Positions 15,422-24,790 of a stretch of 64,000 bases of DNA are shown in pieces (positions within the stretch are counted from its first letter, which is position 1; the number at the start of each line of letters is the position of its first letter). The stretch comes from Embiotoca jacksoni (Eukaryota > Chordata > Actinopteri > Embiotocidae), in contig JAKOON010000013.1 of the NCBI GenBank assembly GCA_022577435.1, positions 2,538,501-2,602,500 on the forward strand, given 5' to 3'. The position numbers and the translations under genes are program-made. The notes under the pieces were generated by a model. That model was not told the origin of the DNA, ran no database searches, and worked only from the letters and a program-made list of their open reading frames with translations.

Positions 15422-18400
15422 AAAGCACCATTTTTCTCAGTCAGTGTAAACCCTGAGGCAGCCTCTTGTTCTCATCTGAATCTCTGTCAGAGGACGTCAG
15501 CGGCAAACAGAAAGCAGTTGACAAGCTGCAGGGAAATACTCGCGTATAATAAAGCCGGTGTTGTCAGCGTGGAAACACTCTTCACAATGTCTTTTTTTTT
15601 TTTCATTTGTTGAAGATCGGGCTTTTAAAAAATCACACAGAACTCAAAGCAAGGCAAGTTTATCCGTAGAGCACATTTCAACAACAAAGGAATTTAACGT
15701 GCTTCACATAAAACCATTAAAACATAAGGCAAAAGAAAAGGACATTTAAAAACAATTAAGAACAGTGATTAAAACATCAAGCAAGCTAGAAATTGGATAG
15801 GGTATTACCTGTAACAAGTAATACCTCCTTCACACCAATGACCTGGATCAAACCATGTTCACGGCCATCCATCCATTGTCTTTACCTGCTTTGTCCTGGA
15901 TAGGATCACAGGGAGCTGGAGCTCCTGGGTGCACTCTGGACAGGTCGCCAGTCCATCACAGGGCCAACGCAGAAAGAGACATGCACACTCGCATTCACCA
16001 ATTAACCTAACACGTATGTTTTTGGATGGTGGGAGGAGCCGGAGGGAACCCACGCAGGCACGTGGGAGAACATGCCCAGGTTCGAACCAAGCCCCAGCAG
16101 AGGCTCGAACTCCTGAACCTTCTTGCCATGAGGCGACGTTTGTCAGTTCAAAGTTTAACGGTTCACGTAGGTTCTGGGTCACAACTCGGGAGAGAGACGA
16201 CAATCAACTCGCAGACTAGAAATGGACTGTGACCAGATCGGTGAGCGCCGTGTGTCTGATGTGCAAACACAACAAGGCCGCTGAATCGAAGAGCCATCCG
16301 CCAATCACAGAAACGAAAGAAACATCTTCCAGGATCCATGACCTCAATAAAAAAAAAAAAGAGTAGTGTGAGTGAATGGACTGGCAGAACGATAATCTGT
16401 GTATCAGTGGTGCTCCTCACCGCTCCGCTCATCTGCCTCTAGAAATATCTTCCTCACCACACACAGCGAGGAGCTCCTGCACTCTAAAATCTTGCCAGAA
16501 TCTCAGTGTTGATCACCAACGACCGCTGGTGTTGCCGCTTCATTTGAATTTTGCTTTTCACCTTGAAATCGTCCCTCGTCCGAGAAGTCAAAGCCAAATC
16601 GGGCAATGCTTGTCGACCCTTTCAGTCACAAATCAAACTGAGTTTAACACCAGTCAGACGTCTGTTTGAAAGTATTTCTCGTCTTAGATCCTGATTTTTA
16701 CGACAGCCAGAGCCTCAACCCATCTTTGTTTGTTACATCTTTATGCTTTGAGTTGTGTTCTTGGTTTTTCCAGCTCAGGTAAACTTCACAATCACAAAAC
16801 CTAAATCATTTACGTCTGTTAAATCACGTCAGCTCAAGGTCTTTGTAAATGACTGATCCACTTGTATGCTTTGAAGTATTTACCTACCAGGATTGTGAGG
16901 TGTTTGTTTATTGTTTTTTTTATGGGCTCATTTTGAAGGGAAACCTTTCATTTTTCTTTCAGGTTGATCAGAATGCCAAAGAAAACTTCAACCTGACATC
17001 CGATGCGGAATTCAATGGCGCGAGGTCGCTGGTTCTCGGCAGAGTGCACGGTGAGCAAGACGACTTCAAAAACCCAGACGAGGCCTTTCAGCCCGCAGAG
17101 CACTCAGACAGACTCATTTCACAGACGTTCTGCTGTATCAGACAATGAGGCATTCAAAAAGTTCCATTAATGATGGTTGCATCACCGCCACACGCTGTTG
17201 TCTAGGAAATAGCAGGTAGGGAACAAACACAGAAAAATGTATGTAGATGCAGAACACACAAGGCTCTTCTGTAACAGACTGAAAAAAAAACATTTTATAC
17301 TTGACTATAACAAACTTTCTTGTATAATTCAAAGACAGAATAATAAATCACAGCAGTATGAATCTAGTTGCTATGCCGACATTAAGGAAACAATTTAAAG
17401 GAATACTCTCACCTGTAAATGTTCGAAAATAAGCTTCTGCTGCCATGCGATCAGCTCTGTGATGATGGATGTTAATTATGCTCGTGTTTTCCATGTTTCT
17501 GACGTATTTTATTTTTAAAAAAAAATTGTATTAATATGACGAGCTGTAAAAATGCAAACTCACTATAAAAATGTTTTTCTTACCGAGTTCGCGTTTTTTG
17601 GTCAAATCGTGCTTTTTGTGACCACTGCTCGCTAAAACGTGTAACTCGGGTGCTGATGTTGATCGAGTGACGCAACTTGAAATACTAACTTAGGAAAGTT
17701 ACGGCTTCCTCCTGCTCAATGCACATTACTGTGCTGCTCACTGTTCGTGCATAACAGCCTCAGGACTTGCAGGTCATCGACTCTGACCCAATACGACCCA
17801 ACTGGAACACAAAAACATAACCATCTGTCGACGACTTGTCTTTCTCTCCAGACTCTGGTGAGTTGGATCCGGATCTGGCTCGGCTCGCCTCTCTGGGCTT
17901 CACGGGCTGCCTGTCCGCCGTGCTCTTCAACTCCGTCAGCCCCCTGAAAGCCGCCCTGCTCCACCCGAACAGCAGCCCCGTTAGCGTCACCGGCCCGCTG
18001 GTCCAGTCCGTTTGTGGCTCCACTTCGGCCAATAACCACGCGACGGAAACGACGCACCACCTGTCAGGTCAGAGAGATGTTTTGTTGTTTTCTTCACTGG
18101 TGTTAGGCTCCGCTTACTCGCAGCATTTTAAGTGTCTAATAAAGTCTGTATGCAGTTTAATACACTGTGGTGTACTCTTAGTTACACGAGTGCATCTCCG
18201 GTGGCCAGATCACACAGCAGATTGCAATCTGGACTAATAATTTAAACGTATACATTTCTGCGTAACATGATCTATTATTGACTTGCGTCTCTCTAAAAAT
18301 ATGTTAAATCTACAAACCTACTGAGGAAGACGTGACAGGACATTTTTTGTTTGCAGATTTGACTTATCAGTCCAGTTGTTAACAAGCGAGGACATTCTGG

Positions 18401-20658
18401 TCATACGTGACAGGTTTTAAGCCTTTATTTGAACCTCATCAGTTTTCTCCGAGTAGCAAAGGCCCCTCTCATGGAAAACTATTCTTTGTTAGAAGCTCCA
18501 ACTACCAATCAACTAAATTGTCTTCATTTTTAATATCATCATTAAAACAATGCTTGCTCCTTCTCTGTACAATCTCAAATCTAAAAGTTGCATACGTTGC
18601 ACAAAAAAAAAAAAAAATATGAAGATGATGTGAAAATCCACCGAGATGAATCACTTATTTTAATTTGAGCTAGTCCCTCCACATTGATTTGCAAGTTATG
18701 TCAGTGCACTTGACAGTAAAGTTCTTACATGACACGGAAGTTAAGGGCCCGACGATGAGACCGCTTCCTTCTCCACATCCTCCCCTACCCCGTGGTCGCC
18801 CATGTAGATTTATGCTGCTTTTGTGTCTGATACGCATTTCCTGCTCTGACTGTATGTTCATGACATGACTCGTGTTTTGCTCTGCCCTTTCTTCTTTGAG
18901 CATCTTTTTACAGTACCTCCATTTCTATTTTTCATGTCTCTAATGGCCTTCTTGTTCCTTCCCCTCGTCTCTTATTCTCAACTTCATTTCATCTTTTTTT
19001 CCTTCTCATCACTCGTTTTATTCCCCCGCGATCCTTCCTCTGCAATGTCCTCTCGTATCTCTCCCTTCTCGCCCCGAACCTTTTTGTTTTTTTTATGTTT
19101 TCCCCGTTACGTCCTGTCTGTTTCTTCTGCTCCTCTGTGCTTGCAGGCCAGTCTGGATCAGTGGGAACAGGTCAGCCCTTAGTGAACGCCATGCGGAGTG
19201 ACTCGGCTCTCATCGGAGGTACTGTGGCAACAACTTAAACAGACACAGATAGAAACCGTCTGTAAAGCGAGCAGGGAGGACGAGACTTGTGGCAGCTACC
19301 AGCTCTTATATTTTGGATTTCTTTTAATTCATACCCGTGTCTTTATCTTCACTCCGGTGGGGAAGGACTGACGGTGAAACGATGATTAAAAATTGAATTT
19401 GCTTGCCGTGTAAATGAAAAGCCCGCAGTTGTCTCTCGGCCGCCCCGACCGTATCTGAGAACACAAAGAAAAAAACGCAACTAATTATAATACAAATGAC
19501 TTTAGACTCCGAGAACAACGTCTGTCAATTTTTATTATTGCGAACATCAGTGTAGAGGCCTTCTAATAGCTGAAATTGCCCAGGGAGCCCGGAGAGAATA
19601 AGCAGACTGCACTGCTAATGATGCAGCAAAGCAATTTAATGTTTTCTCCGATCCCGTTGGACCGCTGACCGGTCGCTTTAAAGTCTGAGTTTTAATTCGT
19701 AACGTGCTGCTTCTTCACTTCGAAAGTGTCCCTTCTGAAAACAGGACACGTTAAAGTATAATCTGCTATCCACGTTTTAAATTTACATTTTTAAATGGAC
19801 AAAAATAACAACTCAGTTTTCACGACTTGACAAACTCACAGATACATTTTAGAGAGAAAATACAAAATGCAAACAATAAAATAAAAAACACATTAAAAGT
19901 ATATTTTAGATTACTCTAAATCAATTAACCGGCAATTAATTTGTGATTCATGAGCATAGACTCTATATAAAAGTGGACGTGGCTTCCAGGTCTGGAAAAT
20001 AAGGCCAATGCAGAAGTGCTTTAAGCTGCAATACCACCGAGGACCACTAGAGGTTGGCACCAAAAGGCTCCATAGACTCCCATTGAACTTGTCTTATTAA
20101 ATACAGTCATTACATTGTTTTTTACAGGTCATTATGGTGTCATTACCTAAAGTCACTCCTTCTTATTAGATTTCTGGCATTCCATCTGAAAATAATCCCG
20201 TCATTAATTCGAAATTAAGCTTCAAAAAGCAGCATGTTTGGGGGTGTGTCTGTTTGATCGACAGGCCTGGGGCAAAGTCAGGTTTTCGCAAGAGGTTGGG
20301 GAAGTGTAGTGTCGAGTCAGATCCACCGCTCGCTCTTCCCCAGCTCGTCCAAATATGGTCACTGGTAACAAGATGGTGACGTCACGGTTGGTAGCTGCCA
20401 GGTCATGATTTTTTTTTTTTGCCCCAGCCGCTGTGACTTTGACCGTGTTTCTGCGTTGCAGGCGTGATCGCCGTGGTGATCTTCGTGACCGTGTCTGCGT
20501 TAGCCGTGATGGCCCGGTTCCTGTACGGGAGGAAATGGGCCTGTCAGAGCCAGGAGGTGAAAACTGTAAAAGCCGAAGCCAGCCCGGAGCTGCCGTTCAG
20601 CAGCCAGGCCAGCTCACACAACGGTCAGACAGACAACCAGAAGGAATATTTCATTTAG
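304..20658 (+). CDS. cntnap5: Contactin-associated protein (CASPR family), CNTNAP5-like, 3' half, 16 exons
   Basis: This is a neuronal cell-adhesion protein of the neurexin-IV/CASPR group, a type I membrane protein that in known members binds contactins outside the cell and protein 4.1 scaffolds inside. Exons are 304-453, 562-736, 3626-3732, 3957-4076, 4241-4441, 5451-5613, 5862-5989, 6117-6287, 8060-8278, 10174-10413, 11637-11870, 15240-15373, 16963-17050, 17852-18067, 19147-19218 and 20462-20658. All have AG/GT borders, phases agree throughout, and no internal stop occurs. In order they encode the end of LamG2, EGF1, a fibrinogen-like domain, LamG3, EGF2, LamG4, a stalk, one membrane helix and a tail of about 40 residues. 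The family assignment is firm. The CNTNAP5 paralogue is favoured from memory by the juxtamembrane RFLY and the C-terminal EYFI, but CNTNAP3/4 are not excluded. Discoidin, LamG1 and the start of LamG2 lie upstream of the window. Confidence 0.9.
562..736 (+). CDS. cntnap5: cntnap exon: LamG2, C-terminal part
   Basis: The acceptor is TGCAG ending at 561 and the donor GTCAGA at 737. It contains the LamG signature FQGCMRLLTVDKQPVDL with the disulfide cysteine, and ends at CGIID just before EGF1. The intron before it is only 108 bases. Confidence 0.9.
737..3625 (+). other. Intron, 2.9 kb
   Basis: This is mostly unique AT-rich sequence. It contains poly-A and poly-T runs (for example 3137-3163 and 3481-3510) and no open frame with coding character. 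I see no known mobile element. Confidence 0.6.
3626..3732 (+). CDS. cntnap5: cntnap exon: EGF-like domain 1
   Basis: The exon encodes a compact six-cysteine EGF module (CSPSHCEHGGSC, then HCNCSGTGYSGATC). The acceptor is CTCAG ending at 3625 and the donor GTAAGC at 3733. Confidence 0.92.
3795..3844 (+). repeat. (GT)n microsatellite
   Basis: An uninterrupted GT dinucleotide run of about 25 units lies in the intron after the EGF1 exon. Its short open frame of alternating Cys and Val is not a gene. Confidence 0.97.
3957..4076 (+). CDS. cntnap5: cntnap exon: fibrinogen-like domain, start
   Basis: The exon begins IYEQSCEAYKHRGNTSGFY and continues with HIDVDGS...QLIYCNMT, the opening of the CASPR fibrinogen-like domain. 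The acceptor is CCTCAG ending at 3956 and the donor GTAGCC at 4077. Confidence 0.92.
4083..4117 (+). repeat. (CA)n microsatellite
   Basis: A slightly interrupted CA run lies a few bases after the donor of the preceding exon. Confidence 0.9.
4241..4441 (+). CDS. cntnap5: cntnap exon: fibrinogen-like domain, middle
   Basis: The exon reads EDMTWTVIQHNNTDLTTVRP, then EYASDEEQLAAIINRSEHCEQ and VVYHCRKSRF, which is characteristic of CASPR proteins. The acceptor is CACCAG ending at 4240 and the donor GTGACG at 4442. Confidence 0.93.
4442..5450 (+). other. Intron, 1.0 kb
   Basis: No element is recognised here. A frame stays open from the previous exon to about 5014, but it lacks family similarity and the donor at 4442 fits the conserved exon end, so I treat it as intron. 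Confidence 0.6.
5451..5613 (+). CDS. cntnap5: cntnap exon: fibrinogen-like domain, SWWVGG segment
   Basis: The exon contains PLSWWVGG, then QTFWGGAPPDSRQCACGLQG and NCVDPKHYCNCDAD, the most conserved stretch of the CASPR fibrinogen-like region. The donor GTACTG at 5614 splits the Trp codon, which the next exon completes. Confidence 0.95.
5862..5989 (+). CDS. cntnap5: cntnap exon: end of fibrinogen-like domain
   Basis: The exon reads NDSGLLTHEETLPVRSLVLG, then DVQRPGSESAYKVGPLRCHGD. The acceptor is CGCAG ending at 5861 and the donor GTAAGT at 5990. Confidence 0.92.
6117..6287 (+). CDS. cntnap5: cntnap exon: LamG3, start
   Basis: The exon begins NVWNAAFFDKETSYLHFP and ends GVFLENLGIKDFIRIEL, typical of the first half of LamG3. 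The acceptor is TTGTAG ending at 6116 and the donor GTGAGT at 6288. Confidence 0.93.
6288..8059 (+). other. Intron, 1.8 kb
   Basis: No gene or recognised mobile element is visible. It contains a GGGGAGGGG tract near 7587 and A-runs near 7655. Confidence 0.5.
8060..8278 (+). CDS. cntnap5: cntnap exon: LamG3, end
   Basis: The exon reads EVIFSFDVGNGPLEVRVEAG, then NDNRWHRIQAERNVKEASL and GHIHLQLNSQLFIG. The acceptor is TGCAG ending at 8059. The donor GT at 8279 is the first unit of a GT microsatellite. Confidence 0.93.
8279..8307 (+). repeat. (GT)n microsatellite overlapping a splice donor
   Basis: About 14 GT units start at the first intron base after the LamG3 exon, so the donor is GTGTGT and several in-register GT choices follow it. 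Confidence 0.95.
8308..10173 (+). other. Rest of intron, 1.9 kb
   Basis: It holds a long poly-T run (8422-8469), a short CA run near 8619, and otherwise unique sequence. No coding signal is seen. Confidence 0.55.
10174..10413 (+). CDS. cntnap5: cntnap exon: LamG3 end and EGF-like domain 2
   Basis: The exon reads GFRGCIRSLQLNGVTLDLEE, then the second EGF module (CPGHCSSYGSLCQNQGRC, then SFSCDCGSSAYTGPFC). The acceptor is CTCAG ending at 10173 and the donor GTGACA at 10414. Confidence 0.94.
10414..11636 (+). other. Intron, 1.2 kb
   Basis: AT-rich unique sequence; nothing recognisable. Confidence 0.5.
11637..11870 (+). CDS. cntnap5: cntnap exon: LamG4, start
   Basis: The exon begins EVSASFKSGTSVSYTFEE and ends SPALLLFVGSSDREYLAVLL. 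It has a serine-rich stretch (PSSSSSSDM) in the loop before the strand ENVSLSFRT, which may be specific to fish. The acceptor is CTGCAG ending at 11636 and the donor GTGAGA at 11871. Confidence 0.92.
11871..15239 (+). other. Intron, 3.4 kb, with one interspersed repeat
   Basis: A copy of an unclassified repeat lies at about 12965-13330. The rest is AT-rich unique sequence with A and G homopolymers (for example a G-run near 14920). Confidence 0.55.
12965..13330 (+). repeat. Unclassified interspersed repeat, copy 1
   Basis: It shares with copies at 19953 and 23919 the marks 'AAAGTGGACG', 'GCAATACCAC..AG.GCCAC', 'TAATG' and 'GTGTCTTGTTTGAT'. Only the order of conserved blocks is clear to me, and the borders are estimates. 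It carries no long open frame, so a SINE or non-autonomous DNA element is likely. Confidence 0.55.
15240..15373 (+). CDS. cntnap5: cntnap exon: LamG4, middle
   Basis: The exon reads DKLEVRYRLDSGKDAEIL, then NVKNLSNRQLHAVTISRVAD. The acceptor is TGCAG ending at 15239. The donor GTAACA at 15374 runs straight into a CA microsatellite. It ends in phase 0. Confidence 0.92.
15376..15419 (+). repeat. (CA)n microsatellite beside a donor site
   Basis: About 20 CA units begin two bases inside the intron. Confidence 0.95.
15636..15830 (-). repeat. LINE 3'-tail-like repeat (L2/CR1 type)
   Basis: The block 'CAAGGCAAGTTTAT', then 'AGCACATTTCA' and 'AACGTGCTTCACATAAAACC', matches the reverse strand of a very common fish LINE/SINE tail as I remember it. 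The borders are approximate. Confidence 0.6.
15845..16145. repeat. LINE-derived repeat (Rex1/L2-like)
   Basis: The series CCATCCATCCATTG, GGTCGCCAGTCCATCACAGG, CACCAATTAACCTAA and GGGAGAACATGC is the well-known teleost interspersed repeat. It is truncated and diverged here, within the intron before the VDQNAKENF exon. Confidence 0.75.
16963..17050 (+). CDS. cntnap5: cntnap exon: LamG4, short exon
   Basis: The exon reads VDQNAKENFNLTSDAEF, then NGARSLVLGRVH. The acceptor is TTTCAG ending at 16962 and the donor GTGAGC at 17051. Confidence 0.92.
17051..17851 (+). other. Intron, 0.8 kb
   Basis: No feature recognised. Confidence 0.5.
17852..18067 (+). CDS. cntnap5: cntnap exon: LamG4, C-terminal part
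   Basis: The exon reads LASLGFTGCLSAVLFNSVSP, then LKAALLHPNSSPVSVTGPL, and contains the closing LamG cysteines. The acceptor is CTCCAG ending at 17851 and the donor GTCAGA at 18068. Confidence 0.93.
18068..19146 (+). other. Intron, 1.1 kb
   Basis: It includes a pyrimidine-rich stretch from about 18880 to 19130 leading to the acceptor. No other feature is seen. Confidence 0.5.
19147..19218 (+). CDS. cntnap5: cntnap exon: extracellular stalk
   Basis: This 72-base exon reads GQPLVNAMRSDSALIG, the juxtamembrane stalk typical of CNTNAP3/4/5 proteins. The acceptor is TTGCAG ending at 19146 and the donor GTACTG at 19219. Confidence 0.9.
19219..20461 (+). other. Intron, 1.2 kb, with one interspersed repeat
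   Basis: It carries copy 2 of the unclassified repeat (19953-20390) and otherwise unique sequence. Confidence 0.5.
19953..20390 (+). repeat. Unclassified interspersed repeat, copy 2
   Basis: It begins near 'CATAGACTCTATATAAAAG' and contains 'GCAATACCACCGAGGACCAC', 'CCATAGACTCCCATTGAAC' and 'TGTCTGTTTGATCGACAGG'. It is more complete than the copy at 12965. The borders are estimates. Confidence 0.6.
20462..20658 (+). CDS. cntnap5: cntnap last coding exon: membrane helix and cytoplasmic tail
   Basis: The exon encodes a hydrophobic helix (VIAVVIFVTVSALAVMA), a basic juxtamembrane RFLYGRK, and a tail ending QKEYFI before TAG at 20656-20658. In this family the juxtamembrane part recruits protein 4.1. 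The last residues (Tyr at -2, Ile at 0) would fit a class II PDZ ligand, which is inference. Confidence 0.94.
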
Positions 20659-20917
20659 TGGGAGGTTTTAGACTCGCTGCTGACCCTGCTGCGTTGGAGA
20701 TGGAGATGCCTTGTCAAGCCTCAGTGCTTTACACCACAAACTGAACCCGAACAGTGGCTCGAAACAAGACAGGGGAGACACAAACAGAACCGTACGCTCA
20801 TGTTCTGTCTTCTTCTCCTTTTGGTTTTCCTTCTGTGTTTGTGTTTTTATACAGACTGTGTGACAATACAAAGTGTTGAATTTATAATGTGTCGAGGCCG
20901 TCGGTAGAAGAACTGTA

Positions 20918-20923
20918 AATAAA
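20918..20923 (+). terminator. Proximal poly-A signal AATAAA
   Basis: A canonical hexamer lies 260 bases after the stop codon. Confidence 0.4.
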
Positions 20924-22598
20924 TAATGACGTAAATCTTAAAGCGATGACTTTATATCAGTCTTTTCTCCGTTTTTCTGAAAGAATTACAGGAAAAAGAA
21001 TTGTTGGTATGAAATATAAAGCGGCTTCATTAGATCTTGGATGACATGAATAATGAATGTTCGGTATTTTGAGTTATTGAGCCTTCGTAATCTAATTTCT
21101 TATTCTTTTTCACATGTTTTGTTTTTCTTTATTGGTTTATTTTAATTTTTGCACCTACCGTGTGAACTGTGGGAAAGCAAAATGCATCTGTTCACATTGA
21201 ACATTTCTCATTTTTCGTTTAAGTCATCATTTTTCTTTCTTTACATCACAGCTTTTTCTGCTCATATTTCCTTCCATCATATTCTTTTTGAATTGATTTC
21301 TTTCTTCGTGCATTCCCTTTTTCCAGTTGTCAGTGTAGTTCTGAGATGTCAAAGATATCGAGACAGACATACAGGACTTACTGCCAAGTACTAAATATTC
21401 CAGCCTTTTTGTTCCCAATATCTTTTCATCCAAAACTTGTTATTTACATTTTAAACTCAAATTGCTTGAGTCAGTGAAGAACAATAAGTATGAAAGTATC
21501 AGCTGATGGAAAGCAAAGATTATGATGAAAAATGCCTCATTGGGACATTATTCAGGTCGGACCAGTGCGCCGACCACAGGAACTCAAAATAAAAATCAAC
21601 CTGCTGTGTTGCAACTAACAAGTCTGTCAGGCTGAATGACCACATACGAGGTGCGATGAAAAGCTTCCCAGACTTTTCCTATGTTGACTAAAAGGAGCGC
21701 AGCACAGTAATGAACATGGAGCACAAAAACAAATTTATTAGGTTTGGGGGGGGAAAAAATCTGAGTTTAGTGGTTAAGAACAGTCACGGTAAAAAAAAAA
21801 CATTGTTTTCTGTTTAAAACTGCAACCAAACAGCAGTATCTAATGTTTAGTTGACCCGTCCATCTACCCCAACCTGCAAACACAAAAGCTGCCCCGCTAT
21901 AAAACATCAGCTCACCGTTTCCTCTGCACAACATCGTATTTGCTTCGGCCGTTTGGGGACGTAACAGTGAAACGTAAAAAGCTGCTTGAACGTACAGTAA
22001 ACGTTCATTTTATACGGGACAGTTTCACTGCAAATTGTGAGCTTTTCCTCTTAATTTGGATTAAGAACTGGATTTTGTGGAGTTTTTCTCTGTTCAGCAC
22101 TGTTGTGACCGCATTTTATTGCATTATTGGCATAAGCCACTTCTTCATATCAAACTTTTTTTTTCTGCAGGAACACTTTCAAACTGAGTTAAAGCCCTTC
22201 ATGAAAATGTGGACAAATCTGGTGTTCAAAAGTTGTAGATAAAATGCACAGGTGATAACGTGTGAAAAGGGCATGCTGGGAAAAAGCAGTAGCTTTCCAC
22301 TCTTCAGCCACACAAACGTGCCGTTGGGCCTTCAGTGTGTGGATGCTATGACGAAACCCTGCTTCAGCCGGGTGATTCAGGATGTTACAGCAAAGCGACA
22401 GTCTGAGGACACTGGAGCAGATTACTGAATGTTAAATTCTTTTAAGGAGTCGTCTTTGAGTTTTGTTTTCTCTGAACTAGAACAGCACAACGGTTTTTAC
22501 AGTACTGGATGGTTACTGGAGCGTCAACGAGTGAGACCTGCTGTTAGATTTTAATTTGTACAGCTATTTTAGTAACAAACACAGTTCTGTTCAATGTA

Positions 22599-22604
22599 AA
22601 TAAA
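22599..22604 (+). terminator. Distal poly-A signal AATAAA
   Basis: A canonical hexamer in 'TGTAAATAAAACAATTG' is followed by T/G-rich sequence (TCTTTCTGACGTGG). Confidence 0.4.
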
Positions 22605-23918
22605 ACAATTGATCTCTTTCTGACGTGGATTTATCTTTCCTCTGGTCTGAATTATAATCTCACATTTTCTATTGCATTATTTTGTTTTGTTACATTTAAT
22701 TCTTCTATCACTGACTCCATTAACATCGTGACAACAGAGTCTCAAAGTGGAATCGATCAACATCAAATTTTGAGCTTGATCAATGGACACCTTTTAACAC
22801 CTGCAAAAAAGCAACATCATTTGGGATTTAGAAAAACTAATGTAGGAATCAATTATCTCTGTTAAATGAAGCCGAGAACACAGCAAAGTTAATTACCATA
22901 AATTAGCATCTGTTAATATTAGGCCTAATAAAGGTTTTTTCTCTGGTGGGTCTTTTCTTCACCGTGTGACATTTCTGATGGATATTAATATGCGTCAGTC
23001 TGCAGAGAGGCGATAACTTCACCGTCTGCTGCTCTGTGAAGCACTCCGGTGCAGAAGATGTCAAAGGTCCTCGTAGCCTCTCTGAGCTGAAACAATAACA
23101 CGGACACAAAGCTTTGATATGCGAGTGTGCTTCCCACGGCCTCCCAGATATTATTTACAGCAAAGGTTACATTCATGCCTCTAATAACGCCTCATTAGGG
23201 AGAACACCAAGATGAATTGTTGTTGTAGTGGCATGCCCTGTTAGCTCATCTTTATAAAGGAAGGATGTTGTGGTCATACAGTAGATGTGCGTTATTTGAG
23301 TCATGAAGTGAAATTCTATGATGTACTTATCTATCTGTTGCGTAAGGGGTGTTTCTATTATTTAATTTACGACATCTCGTGGCTTTATCTTGTAACCTAC
23401 AACCGCACTCAGGACTAGCTGCAAAACCAGTCATATGACAGGAAGTGGGAGGGACTGTCAACTGTATAAAAGCTGAACTACAGAGGGAGTGGCGTTGAGC
23501 AATGCTTGACATCTTTCTTTGAATATACATGTATTTGCTCCTTCTTGCAAGAATAAATGTCCAATATGTTTGATTTTGAATCCAGCCTCTGAGTAATTTT
23601 TCTAACACTCTACTAGACTAAAAATGGAATTTATTAGCTTAACATTCAATAAAAATGTAACTTCAACAGCCTCCGCGGTTTCCGTGAACGTCAGCAAATA
23701 CGTCACAAATCCTGAACTCTGGGATTACCAAAAATGTTAAATTTCCGATGTCGTAAATACTACGGTGGGGGCTGTTCATATGGACTCTTGATGTGTACAT
23801 TGTTAACACGACCCCATTTGAAGGCAGCATTCATGCTTTAGGAAAACCAAACCATGTCTAAACCCATGTGGTTAAGAACAACAAACCGTCATAACCATTA
23901 TTATATTATCCGTCACAC

Positions 23919-24134
23919 CACAGACTGGATATAAAAGTGGACGTAGCTTCTGGGGCCGATGCGGAATGCCATGAAGGGCAATACAACCGAGAGCCACTAG
24001 GGGTTGCGTCCAAAACAGCTCCGGCTCCATAGACTCCCATTCAACTTCTCTCGTGAAATACAAAGTCGATAAGTTTTTTCTACGAGTCATGATGGTGTCA
24101 TTCGCTAAAGTCACTCCTTCTTATTCGTTGTCTG
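23919..24134 (+). repeat. Unclassified interspersed repeat, copy 3
   Basis: The blocks 'GGATATAAAAGTGGACGTAG', 'GCAATACAACCGAGAGCCAC', 'CCATAGACTCCCATTCAAC' and 'ATGGTGTCATTCGCTAAAG' match the other copies. It leads directly into the hairpin at 24135. Confidence 0.6.
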
Positions 24135-24202
24135 AGGGTAATACTATGGTGTCATTCGCTGAAGTTGAATGACTTTAGCGAATGACACCATAGTATTACC
24201 CT
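24135..24202. repeat. Perfect 26-base inverted repeat (hairpin)
   Basis: The arms 24135-24160 and 24177-24202 are exact reverse complements (starting AGGGTAATACTATGG), with a 16-base spacer that itself pairs partly. The arm sequence overlaps a block of the adjoining repeat (GGTGTCATTCGCT). Confidence 0.95.
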
Positions 24203-24234
24203 AATGGAGCGCCTCACTCTCAAACAGCTGACAC

Positions 24235-24790
24235 TATTTGTGGTTCCTAAAGTTTCCAAAAGTCTAATGAGAGGAAGAGCCTTCCCCTTTCAGGCCCCGC
24301 CCCACGCCGCAGAAACTCTCGCTACTTTTGAGATTAGGCTTCAAACTTTTCCTTTTTGACAAAGCTCAGGTGACCTTGAGCCGTCCTTTAGTGATGCCGT
24401 TATGGACCAGGGCCGCCGGAGGATCTCCCATGATGCACTGAGCTCCTATCCTCTTCTTTCTCTTGCATTCTCCATTCTGTGCCACCATTGCATCTTTATG
24501 GCTTCTGTTATGGCCCTGGAGTAGCATGTTTCTGGTCTCATATCTCTATGCTGTTCTTTTCTCTCTCCACTCTCCCCAAACCAAACCGGTAGAGACAGAT
24601 GGCCGCAAAAACTCTGAGCCTGGTTCTGTCGGAAGATTATTCCTTTTAAAAAGGAGGTTTTCCTCCCAGCTGTCACTCGCAGAAATTGTTGGGATCCTGT
24701 TTAAGTTTGTGTTTGTGTTGTAAGGACTTTACTATATTAAGTGACTTGGGATGCCTTGTGTTGTGATTTGGTGCCATTTAATTAAAAATT
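24235..24790 (+). mobile_element. L2/CR1-like LINE, 3' end relic
   Basis: It includes the decayed end of an ORF2-type frame ('GAGATTAGGCTTCAAACTTT', then TCCTTTTTGACAAAGC), the block 'CCGGTAGAGACAGATGGCCG', then 'GAGCCTGGTTCTGTCGGAAG'. It ends near 'TTTGGTGCCATTTAATTAAA', the expected simple-repeat tail. This is a familiar fish LINE tail; the copy is 5'-truncated and dead. Confidence 0.7.

Larger units (their letters stand above)
20659..22615 (+). other. cntnap5: Probable cntnap 3'UTR
   Basis: AATAAA signals lie at 20918-20923 (a short form) and at 22599-22604 (a long form), with T/G-rich sequence after the second. No open frame of interest lies between. The choice of poly-A site cannot be settled from sequence alone. 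Confidence 0.5.
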
